Positions 1 to 8,209 of a stretch of 64,000 nt of DNA are shown piece after piece. The stretch is taken from assembly GCF_026072635.1 (NCBI RefSeq), contig NZ_AP023081.1:1696501-1760500 (forward strand). Direction: 5' to 3'. The translations under genes were made by a program, and so were the position numbers. Under the pieces are notes generated by a model, which was given only the letters and a program-made list of their open reading frames with translations, ran no database searches and had not been told where the DNA came from. Numbering within the stretch: the stretch's first letter is position 1; every line of letters starts with the position of its first letter. Origin of the DNA: Pseudomonas solani. Lineage in GTDB: Bacteria; Pseudomonadota; Gammaproteobacteria; Pseudomonadales; Pseudomonadaceae.

Positions 1-462
1 GTAAGTGCCCACCACTGATATCTGAATCGGCAATTCGATATAGAACTGCTGGACAGCCTCCGGCAACAACTTGATCTCCTCGAACTCAAGCCCACTTCCA
101 AGGCCAGTACGAGTGATATCCTCCAGCAAACCAGGAACCTCGGTGTCACTAGGTAGCTGCCGGAGAAGAGCGCCAAAGGAGGTTTCCATCTCCTTCATCT
201 GGTCCTTGTACGCCTCGAGGTTTGCAGCCTGAAACGCCTTGGTGGAAAACTGCTCTTTCAGCGTGACCTCTTCAGCTCTTTGCTGGTCGAGCTTCAACTC
301 GAGGTCCTTAAGATGGAAGTTGTAACCCAGCGCAAGTATTGCAGCCATCAGCAGAATGCATGCAATAGCCTTTACCGCAGTGGGCCATGAGCCTACGTTA
401 TTAAAGTCAAGGTCATTGACATCAATCTTGCGCAAACTTTCAAGCGAGTTAGCCAAGCTCAT
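1..462 (-). CDS. pilO: Type IV pilus inner-membrane alignment protein PilO (partial, 3' end off the window)
   Basis: PilO pairs with PilN in the inner membrane and links the cytoplasmic PilM ring to the PilP-PilQ outer-membrane complex of the type IV pilus. The first 154 codons are visible. They encode a short cytoplasmic N-terminus, one membrane segment at about residues 27-45 (AIACILLMAAILALGYNF), then a charged coiled-coil stretch leading into the periplasmic domain. The ATG at 460-462 overlaps the pilN stop in an ATGA, so translation is probably coupled. The C-terminal part and the following pilP-pilQ genes lie outside the window. Confidence 0.93.
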   Translation of the reverse strand, partial: MSLANSLESLRKIDVNDLDFNNVGSWPTAVKAIACILLMAAILALGYNFHLKDLELKLDQQRAEEVTLKEQFSTKAFQAANLEAYKDQMKEMETSFGALLRQLPSDTEVPGLLEDITRTGLGSGLEFEEIKLLPEAVQQFYIELPIQISVVGTY

Positions 463-1031
463 TTCTTGGCTCCTTCTACTTCGGCTGCAGGTTGAGTCTG
501 CTGAACGGTCAACTGGAAGACGTTAGCCTGGTCAACAGCACCTGCTGTAATCGCCCTGACCTCAGTCAAGTTCGGCGCAGTCAGCCACTCGGATGCATCA
601 AGATTACGCATCAAATTGGAAACTCTGTTGTTGGACTCAGCAGCACCGACAATTGCAATACTCTGACCCTTCATCGTCACACCGCTGAAATAAACACCAT
701 CCGGCAGCGTGCGAACCAATTGATCGAACACTCGACCGATGATCGGTCGATTGCCCTGTAGGTCCTGAATGATCTTCATCCGTTCGAGCAGTTGCTGACG
801 ACGGGTCTTAAGTTCGCTGATCTCCTTGATCCGCGTATCCAGCACGGCGATTTCCTTGCGCACGAATTCGTTACGCGCCTGCTGGTTCTCGATCTCGGCG
901 TTCAGGTACTGATCGCCAAGGAACACCAGGCCAGCCGATACCACCAGCACGCCCGCCAGGGCGACGAGGAAGCGCTGCTTGCGCTCCTCGCGTAACTGCT
1001 CCCGCCAGGGAAGTAGGTTGATGCGTGCCAT
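459..1031 (-). CDS. pilN: Type IV pilus assembly protein PilN
   Basis: PilN is the bitopic inner-membrane partner of PilO, and its cytoplasmic N-terminus docks on PilM. The protein is 190 aa. It begins with the conserved MARINLLPWREQ motif, the segment known to bind PilM, followed by a membrane segment at about residues 22-40, a coiled coil, and a ferredoxin-like periplasmic domain. Length and layout are normal for the family. The start codon overlaps the pilM stop (TGATG), and the stop overlaps the pilO start, so the three genes form one translationally coupled operon. Confidence 0.96.
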   Translation of the reverse strand: MARINLLPWREQLREERKQRFLVALAGVLVVSAGLVFLGDQYLNAEIENQQARNEFVRKEIAVLDTRIKEISELKTRRQQLLERMKIIQDLQGNRPIIGRVFDQLVRTLPDGVYFSGVTMKGQSIAIVGAAESNNRVSNLMRNLDASEWLTAPNLTEVRAITAGAVDQANVFQLTVQQTQPAAEVEGAKK

Positions 1032-2095
1032 CAGTCGAAACTCCTCATCGCCAGTCCGCAGGCAATCATCAGCGCCGGGGCATCACTGGCCAATGCACCC
1101 GCATTGACCTTGCCGCTCAGCGCCATCTCCGCGAAGGGGTTGGCAACCTGGGTAGGAGTGCCGATCTTCTGCTGGATCAGCCGATCCAGATCAGGAATGG
1201 ACGCAGTACCGCCCGCCAGGAGGATGTAGTCGACATCGTTGAACTGACCCGCAGCGAAGAAGAACTGCAGCGAGCGAGACACCTGCTGGACCACTGCATC
1301 CTTGAACGGCTGCAACACTTCGCTGTCGTAGTCATCCGGAAGACCGCCCTGCTTCTTGGCAAGACCAGCCTCTTCCACGGAAAGGCCATAGCGGCGCTGA
1401 ATCTCCTCGGTGAGCTGACGCCCACCGAAAAGCTGCTCGCGGCTGTAAATGGTCCGCCCGTTATGCAGAACGCTCAGCGTCGTCATGGTCGCGCCGATAT
1501 CCACCACTGCGACGGTCAGCTCGTCATGGCCGCTGCCCAGTTGCGCAGCGAGCAGCCCATAGGCACGTTCCAACGCATAGGCTTCGACGTCGACGACCTT
1601 GGCGGTCAGACCCGCCAGTGCCAGCGCCGCCTCACGGACCTCGACGTTCTCCTTGCGGCATGCCGCAAGCAGCACATCAACCCGCTCGGAGTTGCGCGAA
1701 GACACACCCTGCACCTCGAAGTCGATGGCGACTTCTTCGAGCGGGTAAGGGATGTACTGGTCCGCCTCGATCTTCAGCTGGTTTTCCAACTCGTCGTCGG
1801 AAAGACCGGCATCCATCTCGATGGTCTTGGTGATTACAGCGGAGCCCGCCACGGCAACAGCCACGGACTTGGAGCTGGCTTTCGCCTTGCTCAGAACACG
1901 GGACAACGCCTGGCCGACCCCCTCCAGTTCGGCGATGTTCTTTTCGACCACAGCATTCGGTGGGAGCGGCTCGACGGCGTAGGCCTCTACCTTGTAGCGG
2001 CTTCCCGAGCGACTCAATTCAAGGAGCTTGACTGAGGTCGAGCTTATGTCGATCCCCAGCAGCGTATTCGCTTTCTTGTTGAAGAGCCCTAGCAC
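1031..2095 (-). CDS. pilM: Type IV pilus assembly protein PilM (actin-like)
   Basis: PilM is a cytoplasmic actin/FtsA-like ATP-binding protein that forms a ring under the type IV pilus and binds the PilN N-terminus. The 354-aa protein has the expected actin-fold motifs: the phosphate-1 loop near the start (LLGIDISSTSVKLLEL), a second phosphate loop (VVDIGATMTTLSV, about residue 197) and the adenosine-binding LLAGGTASIP near residue 293. It is the first gene of the pilMNO operon, transcribed away from ponA across a 181-bp divergent intergenic region, as in other pseudomonads. Confidence 0.96.
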   Translation of the reverse strand: MLGLFNKKANTLLGIDISSTSVKLLELSRSGSRYKVEAYAVEPLPPNAVVEKNIAELEGVGQALSRVLSKAKASSKSVAVAVAGSAVITKTIEMDAGLSDDELENQLKIEADQYIPYPLEEVAIDFEVQGVSSRNSERVDVLLAACRKENVEVREAALALAGLTAKVVDVEAYALERAYGLLAAQLGSGHDELTVAVVDIGATMTTLSVLHNGRTIYSREQLFGGRQLTEEIQRRYGLSVEEAGLAKKQGGLPDDYDSEVLQPFKDAVVQQVSRSLQFFFAAGQFNDVDYILLAGGTASIPDLDRLIQQKIGTPTQVANPFAEMALSGKVNAGALASDAPALMIACGLAMRSFD

Positions 2096-2201
2096 GACCG
2101 ATTTCCTATCAGCATCCGAGACTTACGGACGATTTATGTTTTTCCACATTAAATAACAGTCTTGACAGAAGCGCAAATGGCGACCCAGGAAAAAAAACGC
2201 T

Positions 2202-2207
2202 TATAAT
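2202..2207 (+). promoter_or_regulatory. Possible -10 box of the ponA promoter
   Basis: A perfect TATAAT hexamer lies 70 bp before the ponA start in the 181-bp divergent pilM-ponA spacer. A TTGACA occurs at 2162-2167, but it is 34 bp upstream, too far to be its -35 element, and no good -35 lies at 16-18 bp. The site is suggested by sequence only. No clear counterpart for pilM was found on the other strand. Confidence 0.35.
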
Positions 2208-2276
2208 GTGAACAGTTTTTCCCTTTTAAGATCTGCTTCCGCTTAACTCATTCTTTTATCTGGAAATCCAAGAGCC

Positions 2277-4700
2277 TTGATACGCCTGCTGAAGTTTTTC
2301 TGGTGGTCCTGCGTCGCCGTTTTTTGTGGGCTGTTGCTCAGTTTCAGCGGCGCTTACCTCTACCTTAGCCCGACTCTTCCTTCTGTCGATTCCCTACGCA
2401 GCATCCAGCTGCAGATCCCGCTGCGCGTGTACAGCAGCGACGGCAAGCTGATCGCCGAATTCGGCGAGATGCGCCGTGCGCCCATCCGTTTCGCGGACAT
2501 ACCACCGGAATTCATCCAGGCATTGTTGGCTGCCGAGGATGACAACTTCGCCAACCATTATGGCGTCGACCTCACCAGCCTGGTGCGCGCTGCCACGCAA
2601 TTATTGAAAAGTGGTCATATCCAGAGCGGCGGCAGCACCATCACCATGCAGGTGGCGAAGAACTATTTCCTCACCAGCGAGAGAAGTTTCTCCAGAAAGA
2701 TCAATGAAATACTTCTCGCCCTGCAGATAGAACGGGAGCTCAGCAAGGATGAAATCCTCGAGCTCTACGTAAACAAGATCTACCTCGGCAACCGCGCCTA
2801 CGGTATCGAAGCTGCCGCCCAGGTGTACTACGGCAAATCGATCCGTGATGTCAGCCTGGCGCAGATGGCGATGATCGCCGGCCTGCCCAAGGCCCCCTCG
2901 CGCTTCAACCCGCTCGTCAACCCTGTACGCAGCAAGGAGCGTCGCGACTGGATCCTTGGCCGCATGCTCAAGCTCGGCCGCATCGACCAGGCACGCTACG
3001 ACCAGGCGATAGCAGAGCCGATCGACGCCAGTTACCACGTACCGACGCCGGAAGTGAACGCGCCCTATGTTGCCGAAATGGCCCGCGCCGAGATGGTCGG
3101 CCGCTTCGGCAGCGAGGCTTATACCGAAGGCTTCCGCGTCACCACCACCGTACCGAGCGACCTGCAGGAAGCGGCCAACAGCGCACTGCGCGGCGGGCTG
3201 ATGGAGTACGACCAGCGCCACGGCTATCGTGGCCCGGAATCGCGCTTCCCCGGCATGACCCGCGAAAGCTGGACGCAGGAACTGGTCAAGCAGCGAACCA
3301 TTGGCGGCCTGGAGCCGGCGATCGTCAGCCAGGTGGAGAAAAGCGGCCTCCTCGTGCTCACCCGTGGCGGCAAGGAAGAAACCGTCGGCTGGGACAGCAT
3401 GAAATGGGCCCGCCCCTTCCTCAACACCAACAGCCTTGGCCCACGCCCCCAGCAACCGGCCGATGTCGTCCAGGTCGGTGACCTGATCCGCGTCCAGCGC
3501 CAGGCAGATGGCAACCTGCTCTTCGTCCAGCAGCCGGCCGCTCAGAGCGCACTGGTTTCCCTCGACCCGGAGAACGGTGCAATCCGCTCCCTGGTCGGCG
3601 GCTTCTCCTTCGAGCAGAGCAACTACAACCGCGCGGTCCAGGCCAAGCGCCAGCCCGGATCCAGCTTCAAGCCGTTCCTCTACAGCGCCGCCCTGGATAA
3701 CGGCTTCACCGCCGCCAGCCTGGTCAACGACGCCCCCATCGTCTTCGTCGACGAGTACCTGGACAAGGTCTGGCGCCCGAAGAACGACAACAACACCTTC
3801 CTCGGCCCGATCCGCCTGCGCGAGGCGCTCTACAAGTCACGCAATCTGGTATCGATCCGCCTGTTGCAAGCCGTGGGCATCGAATACGCGCTGAACTACA
3901 TCAGCCGCTTCGGCTTCAACAAACAGGAACTGCCCCGCAACCTGTCCCTGGCCCTGGGCACCGCCACGCTGACGCCCATGGAGATCGCCAGCGGCTGGAG
4001 CACCTTCGCCAACGGCGGTTACAAGATCCAGCCCTACCTGATCGATCGCATCGAAAGCCGCGACGGCAAGGTGATCTTCACGGCCAACCCGCCTTCCGTG
4101 CCGAAAGACGACGCGCCAGACACCGAGGTCGCCCAGACGGTCGCGGCACCGGATAGCCGCCTGCCGAGCGTCGAGCATCAGGAGCCGGCGGTAGCCGAGC
4201 GCATCGTCGACGCGCGCACCACCTACATCCTCAACAGCATGCTGCAGGACGTGATCAAGCGCGGCACCGGCAGACGCGCACTGTCCATGGGTCGTGGCGA
4301 CATCGCCGGCAAGACCGGCACCACCAACGAATCCAAGGACAGCTGGTTCTCCGGCTACAACGCCGATTACGTCACCACCGTCTGGGTCGGCTTCGACCAA
4401 CCGGAAAGCCTCGGTCGCCACGAGTACGGCGGCACCGTTGCCCTGCCCATCTGGATGACCTACATGAGCGCGGCCCTGAAGGACAAACCGGAGCACGTGC
4501 TGCCCGAGCCCGAAGGCATACTCACCCTGCGCATCGACCCCCTGAGCGGCCGCGCCGCCGCGCCAGGTGCACCCAACGCCTTCTTCGAACTGTTCAAGAG
4601 CGAGGACTCACCGCCGCCGATGAGCGAGTTCGACCCAGGCATGAGCGCCCCGGGCAGCCCACTGCCCGCAGACGAAGCAGCACCCATCGATCTGTTCTGA
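2277..4700 (+). CDS. ponA: Penicillin-binding protein 1A (bifunctional peptidoglycan synthase)
   Basis: Class A PBP that polymerises lipid II (glycosyltransferase) and cross-links stem peptides (transpeptidase) at the periplasmic face of the inner membrane. The 807-aa protein has a membrane anchor at about residues 8-30. The GT51 domain carries catalytic Glu87 in EDDNFANHYG and the GGSTITMQ motif. An OB-like insert follows, then the transpeptidase domain with SSFK (Ser462), SRN and KTGT (about 679-682). The chosen start is TTG, giving MIRLLKF; the ribosome site is weak but the N-terminus matches the family. It is transcribed divergently from pilM and followed by a good terminator. Confidence 0.96.
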   Translation: MIRLLKFFWWSCVAVFCGLLLSFSGAYLYLSPTLPSVDSLRSIQLQIPLRVYSSDGKLIAEFGEMRRAPIRFADIPPEFIQALLAAEDDNFANHYGVDLTSLVRAATQLLKSGHIQSGGSTITMQVAKNYFLTSERSFSRKINEILLALQIERELSKDEILELYVNKIYLGNRAYGIEAAAQVYYGKSIRDVSLAQMAMIAGLPKAPSRFNPLVNPVRSKERRDWILGRMLKLGRIDQARYDQAIAEPIDASYHVPTPEVNAPYVAEMARAEMVGRFGSEAYTEGFRVTTTVPSDLQEAANSALRGGLMEYDQRHGYRGPESRFPGMTRESWTQELVKQRTIGGLEPAIVSQVEKSGLLVLTRGGKEETVGWDSMKWARPFLNTNSLGPRPQQPADVVQVGDLIRVQRQADGNLLFVQQPAAQSALVSLDPENGAIRSLVGGFSFEQSNYNRAVQAKRQPGSSFKPFLYSAALDNGFTAASLVNDAPIVFVDEYLDKVWRPKNDNNTFLGPIRLREALYKSRNLVSIRLLQAVGIEYALNYISRFGFNKQELPRNLSLALGTATLTPMEIASGWSTFANGGYKIQPYLIDRIESRDGKVIFTANPPSVPKDDAPDTEVAQTVAAPDSRLPSVEHQEPAVAERIVDARTTYILNSMLQDVIKRGTGRRALSMGRGDIAGKTGTTNESKDSWFSGYNADYVTTVWVGFDQPESLGRHEYGGTVALPIWMTYMSAALKDKPEHVLPEPEGILTLRIDPLSGRAAAPGAPNAFFELFKSEDSPPPMSEFDPGMSAPGSPLPADEAAPIDLF

Positions 4701-4715
4701 TCACGGGTGTCAACC

Positions 4716-4743
4716 AAAAGCCCGTCTCCATGACGGGCTTTTT
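4716..4743 (+). terminator. Rho-independent terminator after ponA
   Basis: AAAAGCCCGTC, a five-base loop and GACGGGCTTTTT form a perfect GC-rich stem followed by T residues, 15 bp after the ponA stop. Confidence 0.9.
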
Positions 4744-4773
4744 GCTTCACCCCAGAACGAAATAGCAGCCAAT

Positions 4774-4802
4774 AAAAAACCCGCCGTAAGGCGGGTTTTT
4801 TC
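4774..4802 (-). terminator. Terminator after the malic enzyme gene (bidirectional)
   Basis: AAAAAACCCGCC, a GTAA loop and GGCGGGTTTTTT form a near-symmetric hairpin with A and T tracts on both sides. It lies 13 bp past the malic enzyme stop on the minus strand and would also act as a second barrier for ponA transcripts. Confidence 0.9.
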
Positions 4803-4815
4803 ATCGACTGACGGA

Positions 4816-6084
4816 TCAACCGTTGAACACGTCATCCACCGACTTCAGCGGATAGTGTTTCGGGTAGGGCAGGGTCGCCACGCCGGACTCGATGGCAGCC
4901 TTGGCCACGGCATCGGAAACGATGGTGATCAGGCGCTTGTCCATGGGCTTCGGAATGATGTACTCACGGCCGAACTCCAGGGAGTCCACGCCGTAGGCAT
5001 CACACACATCCTTGGGCACCGGCAGCTTGGCCAGGTCACGCAGGGCCAGTGCGGCGGCGATCTTCATCTCTTCGTTGATGCGGGTGGCGCGAACGTCCAG
5101 GGCACCACGGAAGATGAAGGGGAAGCCCAACACGTTGTTGACCTGGTTCGGGTAGTCGGAACGACCGGTCGCCATGATCACATCGTTACGGGTCGCGTGG
5201 GCCAGCTCCGGCTGGATCTCCGGATCCGGGTTGGAGCAGGCGAAGACGATCGGGTTCGGCGCCATGCGCTTGAGGTCTTCGGCGCTCAGCAGGTTGGCAC
5301 CCGACAGGCCGACGAACACATCCGCACCCTCCAGCGCGTCCGAGAGGGTGCGCTTGGGCGTTTCATGGGCGAAGACCGCCTTGTACTGGTTCAGATCGTC
5401 GCGGCTGGCATGGATCACGCCCTTGCGGTCGATCATGAAGATGTTTTCGACTTTGGCACCCATGCTCACCAGCAGCTTCATGCAGGAGATGGCTGCAGCG
5501 CCCGCGCCGAGGCAAACGATCTTGGCTTCCGGCAGGCTCTTCCCGGAGATTTCCAGAGCGTTGAGCATGCCGGCAGCGGTCACGATCGCGGTGCCGTGCT
5601 GGTCATCGTGGAAGACCGGGATGTCGCACTGCTCGATCAGGGTGCGCTCGATCTCGAAGCACTCGGGCGCCTTGATGTCTTCGAGGTTGATGCCGCCGAA
5701 GGTGATGGAGATGCGCTTGACGGTGTCGATGAAGGCCTGGGGGCTCTCGGCGTCGACTTCGATGTCGAACACGTCGACACCGGCGAAGCGCTTGAACAGC
5801 ACGCCTTTACCTTCCATGACCGGCTTGGAGGCCAGCGGGCCGAGGTTACCCAGACCGAGGATCGCGGTGCCGTCGGAGATCACTGCCACCAGGTTGCCCT
5901 TGCCGGTGTACTTGAAGGCCAGCTCCGGATCGCGGGCGATCTCGCGGACGGGCTCGGCCACACCCGGGCTGTAGGCCAGCGACAGGTCGCGGGCGGTGGC
6001 GGTCGGCTTGGTCAGCTCGACGCTGAGTTTCCCGGGACGGGGCTGGGCGTGGTACTCGAGAGCGGCAGTTTTCAGATCAGACAT
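4816..6084 (-). CDS. maeB: Malic enzyme, NADP-type short form
   Basis: Cytosolic malic enzyme, converting malate to pyruvate and CO2 with reduction of NAD(P)+. The 422-aa protein is the short bacterial form: it has the malic N-terminal domain (SLAYSPGVAEPVREIA near residue 35) and the NAD(P)-binding domain (FHDDQHGTAIV; dinucleotide fold GAGAAAISCMKLL), but lacks the C-terminal phosphotransacetylase-like domain of the roughly 760-aa MaeB of enteric bacteria. Cofactor preference cannot be read from the sequence with certainty. It is a single gene between two terminators and the peptidase gene. Confidence 0.9.
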   Translation of the reverse strand: MSDLKTAALEYHAQPRPGKLSVELTKPTATARDLSLAYSPGVAEPVREIARDPELAFKYTGKGNLVAVISDGTAILGLGNLGPLASKPVMEGKGVLFKRFAGVDVFDIEVDAESPQAFIDTVKRISITFGGINLEDIKAPECFEIERTLIEQCDIPVFHDDQHGTAIVTAAGMLNALEISGKSLPEAKIVCLGAGAAAISCMKLLVSMGAKVENIFMIDRKGVIHASRDDLNQYKAVFAHETPKRTLSDALEGADVFVGLSGANLLSAEDLKRMAPNPIVFACSNPDPEIQPELAHATRNDVIMATGRSDYPNQVNNVLGFPFIFRGALDVRATRINEEMKIAAALALRDLAKLPVPKDVCDAYGVDSLEFGREYIIPKPMDKRLITIVSDAVAKAAIESGVATLPYPKHYPLKSVDDVFNG

Positions 6085-6183
6085 TTTGGCATTCCGCTTT
6101 TACTGTTGTGACAGACGGACGGGCGAGGATACGCAAGATACCGGGGGGCGACAAGACTGTTCAGTCACGCTGCGTCAAGCCCT

Positions 6184-7638
6184 CTAACGTACGACTTTAA
6201 GCCAATCCCCCGCTTTCGGCTCGCCGATTGGATACAAATTATTCATCAATCGGATACGATTTTCCAGCTCGACGGGATCCCCCGGCAAACCAGCGCCGCG
6301 AGCCATGCTCCTGATGGTTTCACCGGCCTTCACCTGCACCAGATGCAGCCGCAGGGGCTGGGCCAGGTTCTTCTCTTCGGGCTTGAGCGAGCGGAAGCTG
6401 TGGATGACGGAAAGGAAGTTCGCATCCTCCGTTTCCAGGGAGGCCCTTCCTCTCATCCCAGCGATAAAGAGATACGCCTGATCCCCTTTGAAGACGACAG
6501 CCACACGTCGGGCGGAATCGCCGGGAATAACCGCCGTCACGCCTATCACGCCATCCTTGCTGAACGTCTCCTCCATCACCAGGCGCTGGCGGCCCGCGCG
6601 CTTGTGCAGCAGCTCCGCAGGCGTCAGCCCCGGGGTGCGCTCCGCCAACTGCATGGCGATGAAGGCCTGCTGGTCGGCGGTGTGACCGATCAGCGCATCC
6701 GACCTGTTGATCAGCCCCCAGCCATCCGGGTAGCGCAGCGCGAAATCCAGGCCGACGTGATAGAACTGCTGCCCGCGCTGGATGCCCGACTCAGTGGAGT
6801 CACCGAAGGGCAAGCCCTCGATGGCCTTCAGGTAGGCATCGCGGTTCACCTCCTGCTGCCCACCGGCCAGGGCGCGAGCCGGCCCGACCACCTGCTGCAG
6901 GCGCGTGTCGTTATCCGGGTGGGTATCGAAAACGCCGTGGTAGCTGCCCGACTCGGGTACTTCCTGCCCCTTGCGCTTGGCCTCGTCGCGGGCGAACTCC
7001 TCCTGGTTCTTCAGCACCTTGACCACCTCGATCATCGCCTGGGGGTCGTAGCCGCTGCGGGCCAGGTACTGTGCGCCAAGGCCATCGGCCTGCAGCTCCA
7101 TGTCACGGCCGTACCCCCGGACCATCGCGCCGCCCAGCACATTGGTCAGGTCGCCCGCCGCACTGACGCCGGTGCCGATGGCCACCGCCTGGCCAAGGAT
7201 GTTCCAGGCCTGGGACTGGCTCTGCTGCTGCACGCTGTGGCGCGCCGTCACGTGGCCCACCTCGTGGGCCAGCACCGCCGCCAGCTCCGCCTCGGAGTTC
7301 AGGTAGGCCATCAGGCCGCGATGTATATAGATGTAGCCGCCCGGCAGGGCGAAGGCGTTGATGTCCGGCGAGTCGACCACGGTGAAGATGTAATTGAGGT
7401 TGGCGCGATGGCTGTGCTTCGCCACGCGCTCGCCCACCCGCTGCACATAAGCCTGCAGCCGATCATCGGCGTAGCGCGGGTATTCCTTCTGGATCTGCTG
7501 GTTGTAGCGGCTGCCGAGGTCGAGTTCCTGGCTTTCGCTCATCATCACGAAATTGCGTTCACCGGTAGCCGGGTTGACGGCGCAGCCGGTGAGGAGGGAG
7601 AGCAGTAGGCAGAGCAGCAGAATAGGCAAAGCGGGCAT
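6184..7638 (-). CDS. M48 family metalloprotease lipoprotein (BepA-like)
   Basis: A 484-aa periplasmic zinc protease of the M48 family. The N-terminus is a lipoprotein signal peptide with lipobox LLTGC. The catalytic motif HEVGH (in AVLAHEVGHVTARHS) and the downstream third zinc ligand Glu in MELQADGLG are intact. The C-terminal roughly 50 residues (VKAGETIRSMARG ... GDWLKVVR) resemble a LysM-like or PG-binding tail. BepA relatives act in outer-membrane protein quality control; that role is inferred from the family. It sits alone on the minus strand between rpmE and the malic enzyme gene. Confidence 0.88.
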   Translation of the reverse strand: MPALPILLLCLLLSLLTGCAVNPATGERNFVMMSESQELDLGSRYNQQIQKEYPRYADDRLQAYVQRVGERVAKHSHRANLNYIFTVVDSPDINAFALPGGYIYIHRGLMAYLNSEAELAAVLAHEVGHVTARHSVQQQSQSQAWNILGQAVAIGTGVSAAGDLTNVLGGAMVRGYGRDMELQADGLGAQYLARSGYDPQAMIEVVKVLKNQEEFARDEAKRKGQEVPESGSYHGVFDTHPDNDTRLQQVVGPARALAGGQQEVNRDAYLKAIEGLPFGDSTESGIQRGQQFYHVGLDFALRYPDGWGLINRSDALIGHTADQQAFIAMQLAERTPGLTPAELLHKRAGRQRLVMEETFSKDGVIGVTAVIPGDSARRVAVVFKGDQAYLFIAGMRGRASLETEDANFLSVIHSFRSLKPEEKNLAQPLRLHLVQVKAGETIRSMARGAGLPGDPVELENRIRLMNNLYPIGEPKAGDWLKVVR

Positions 7639-7761
7639 GGATCACCTCGGCGACCGCTCGCGCAACCACTGCGTCCTGCGGGGCTATGCGGTTTTTACGC
7701 TGCAGCCGGGGGCCGGTCAATCACCGCCCTTGCGCAGGGGCGGGCGAACACCGGAAACGAA

Positions 7762-7784
7762 AAAGGCGCCCATCGGGCGCCTTT
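7762..7784 (-). terminator. Terminator downstream of rpmE (distal hairpin)
   Basis: The arms AAAGGCGCCC and GGGCGCCTTT around a three-base loop form a strong hairpin. Read on the minus strand it is followed by a T run. It lies about 50 bp past the rpmE stop, beyond a first hairpin. Confidence 0.85.
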
Positions 7785-7796
7785 CTCTGTACAGCT

Positions 7797-7819
7797 GGAA
7801 GGCTTCATCGAAGCCTTCC
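7797..7819 (-). terminator. First hairpin downstream of rpmE
   Basis: Perfect 10-bp arms GGAAGGCTTC and GAAGCCTTCC around a three-base loop lie 15 bp past the rpmE stop. No T tract follows directly, so it may stabilise the 3' end or act together with the stronger hairpin just beyond it. Confidence 0.6.
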
Positions 7820-7834
7820 CGGCTATTCGGTCGC

Positions 7835-8047
7835 TTATTTGGCGCCGAATACACCGAAACGCTGCTTGAAGCGATCGATACGGCCGCCGGTGTCCAGGAC
7901 TTTCTGCTTACCGGTGTAGAACGGGTGGCACTCGGAGCAAACGTCGAGGCTAATGTTCTTGCCCAGGGTAGAGCGGGTCTTGATGACGTTACCGCAGCTG
8001 CAGGTAGCTTCGATCGCTACGTATTCGGGATGGATTTCCGGTTTCAT
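7835..8047 (-). CDS. rpmE: 50S ribosomal protein L31 (zinc-binding form)
   Basis: Ribosomal protein L31, a small component of the 50S subunit at the intersubunit bridge. The 70-aa protein starts MKPEIHPEYVAIEATCSCGN and keeps the zinc-binding cysteines (CSC at 16-18 and CSEC at 37-40). It is therefore the C+ zinc form rather than the zinc-free paralogue made under zinc starvation. It is divergent from priA across about 160 bp and followed by two hairpins. Confidence 0.97.
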   Translation of the reverse strand: MKPEIHPEYVAIEATCSCGNVIKTRSTLGKNISLDVCSECHPFYTGKQKVLDTGGRIDRFKQRFGVFGAK

Positions 8048-8209
8048 GGCTTGATCCTCAGGTCTGGCGTGCCGCCACCCGACCCTATGTCGAGCACCGC
8101 ACGGAAACAGGCGCGAGATGATACCAGAGCTTCGCCATCACGCAAGTCGGCCGCCACGCCTGGCGACGTGCGGCCGTGCTAGGATCGCCGCGCCCATTCG
8201 GAGACCCCC

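Noticed and set aside
2162..2207. TTGACA at 2162 with TATAAT at 2202 as one promoter
   Set aside because: The 34-bp spacing is twice that of a sigma-70 promoter.
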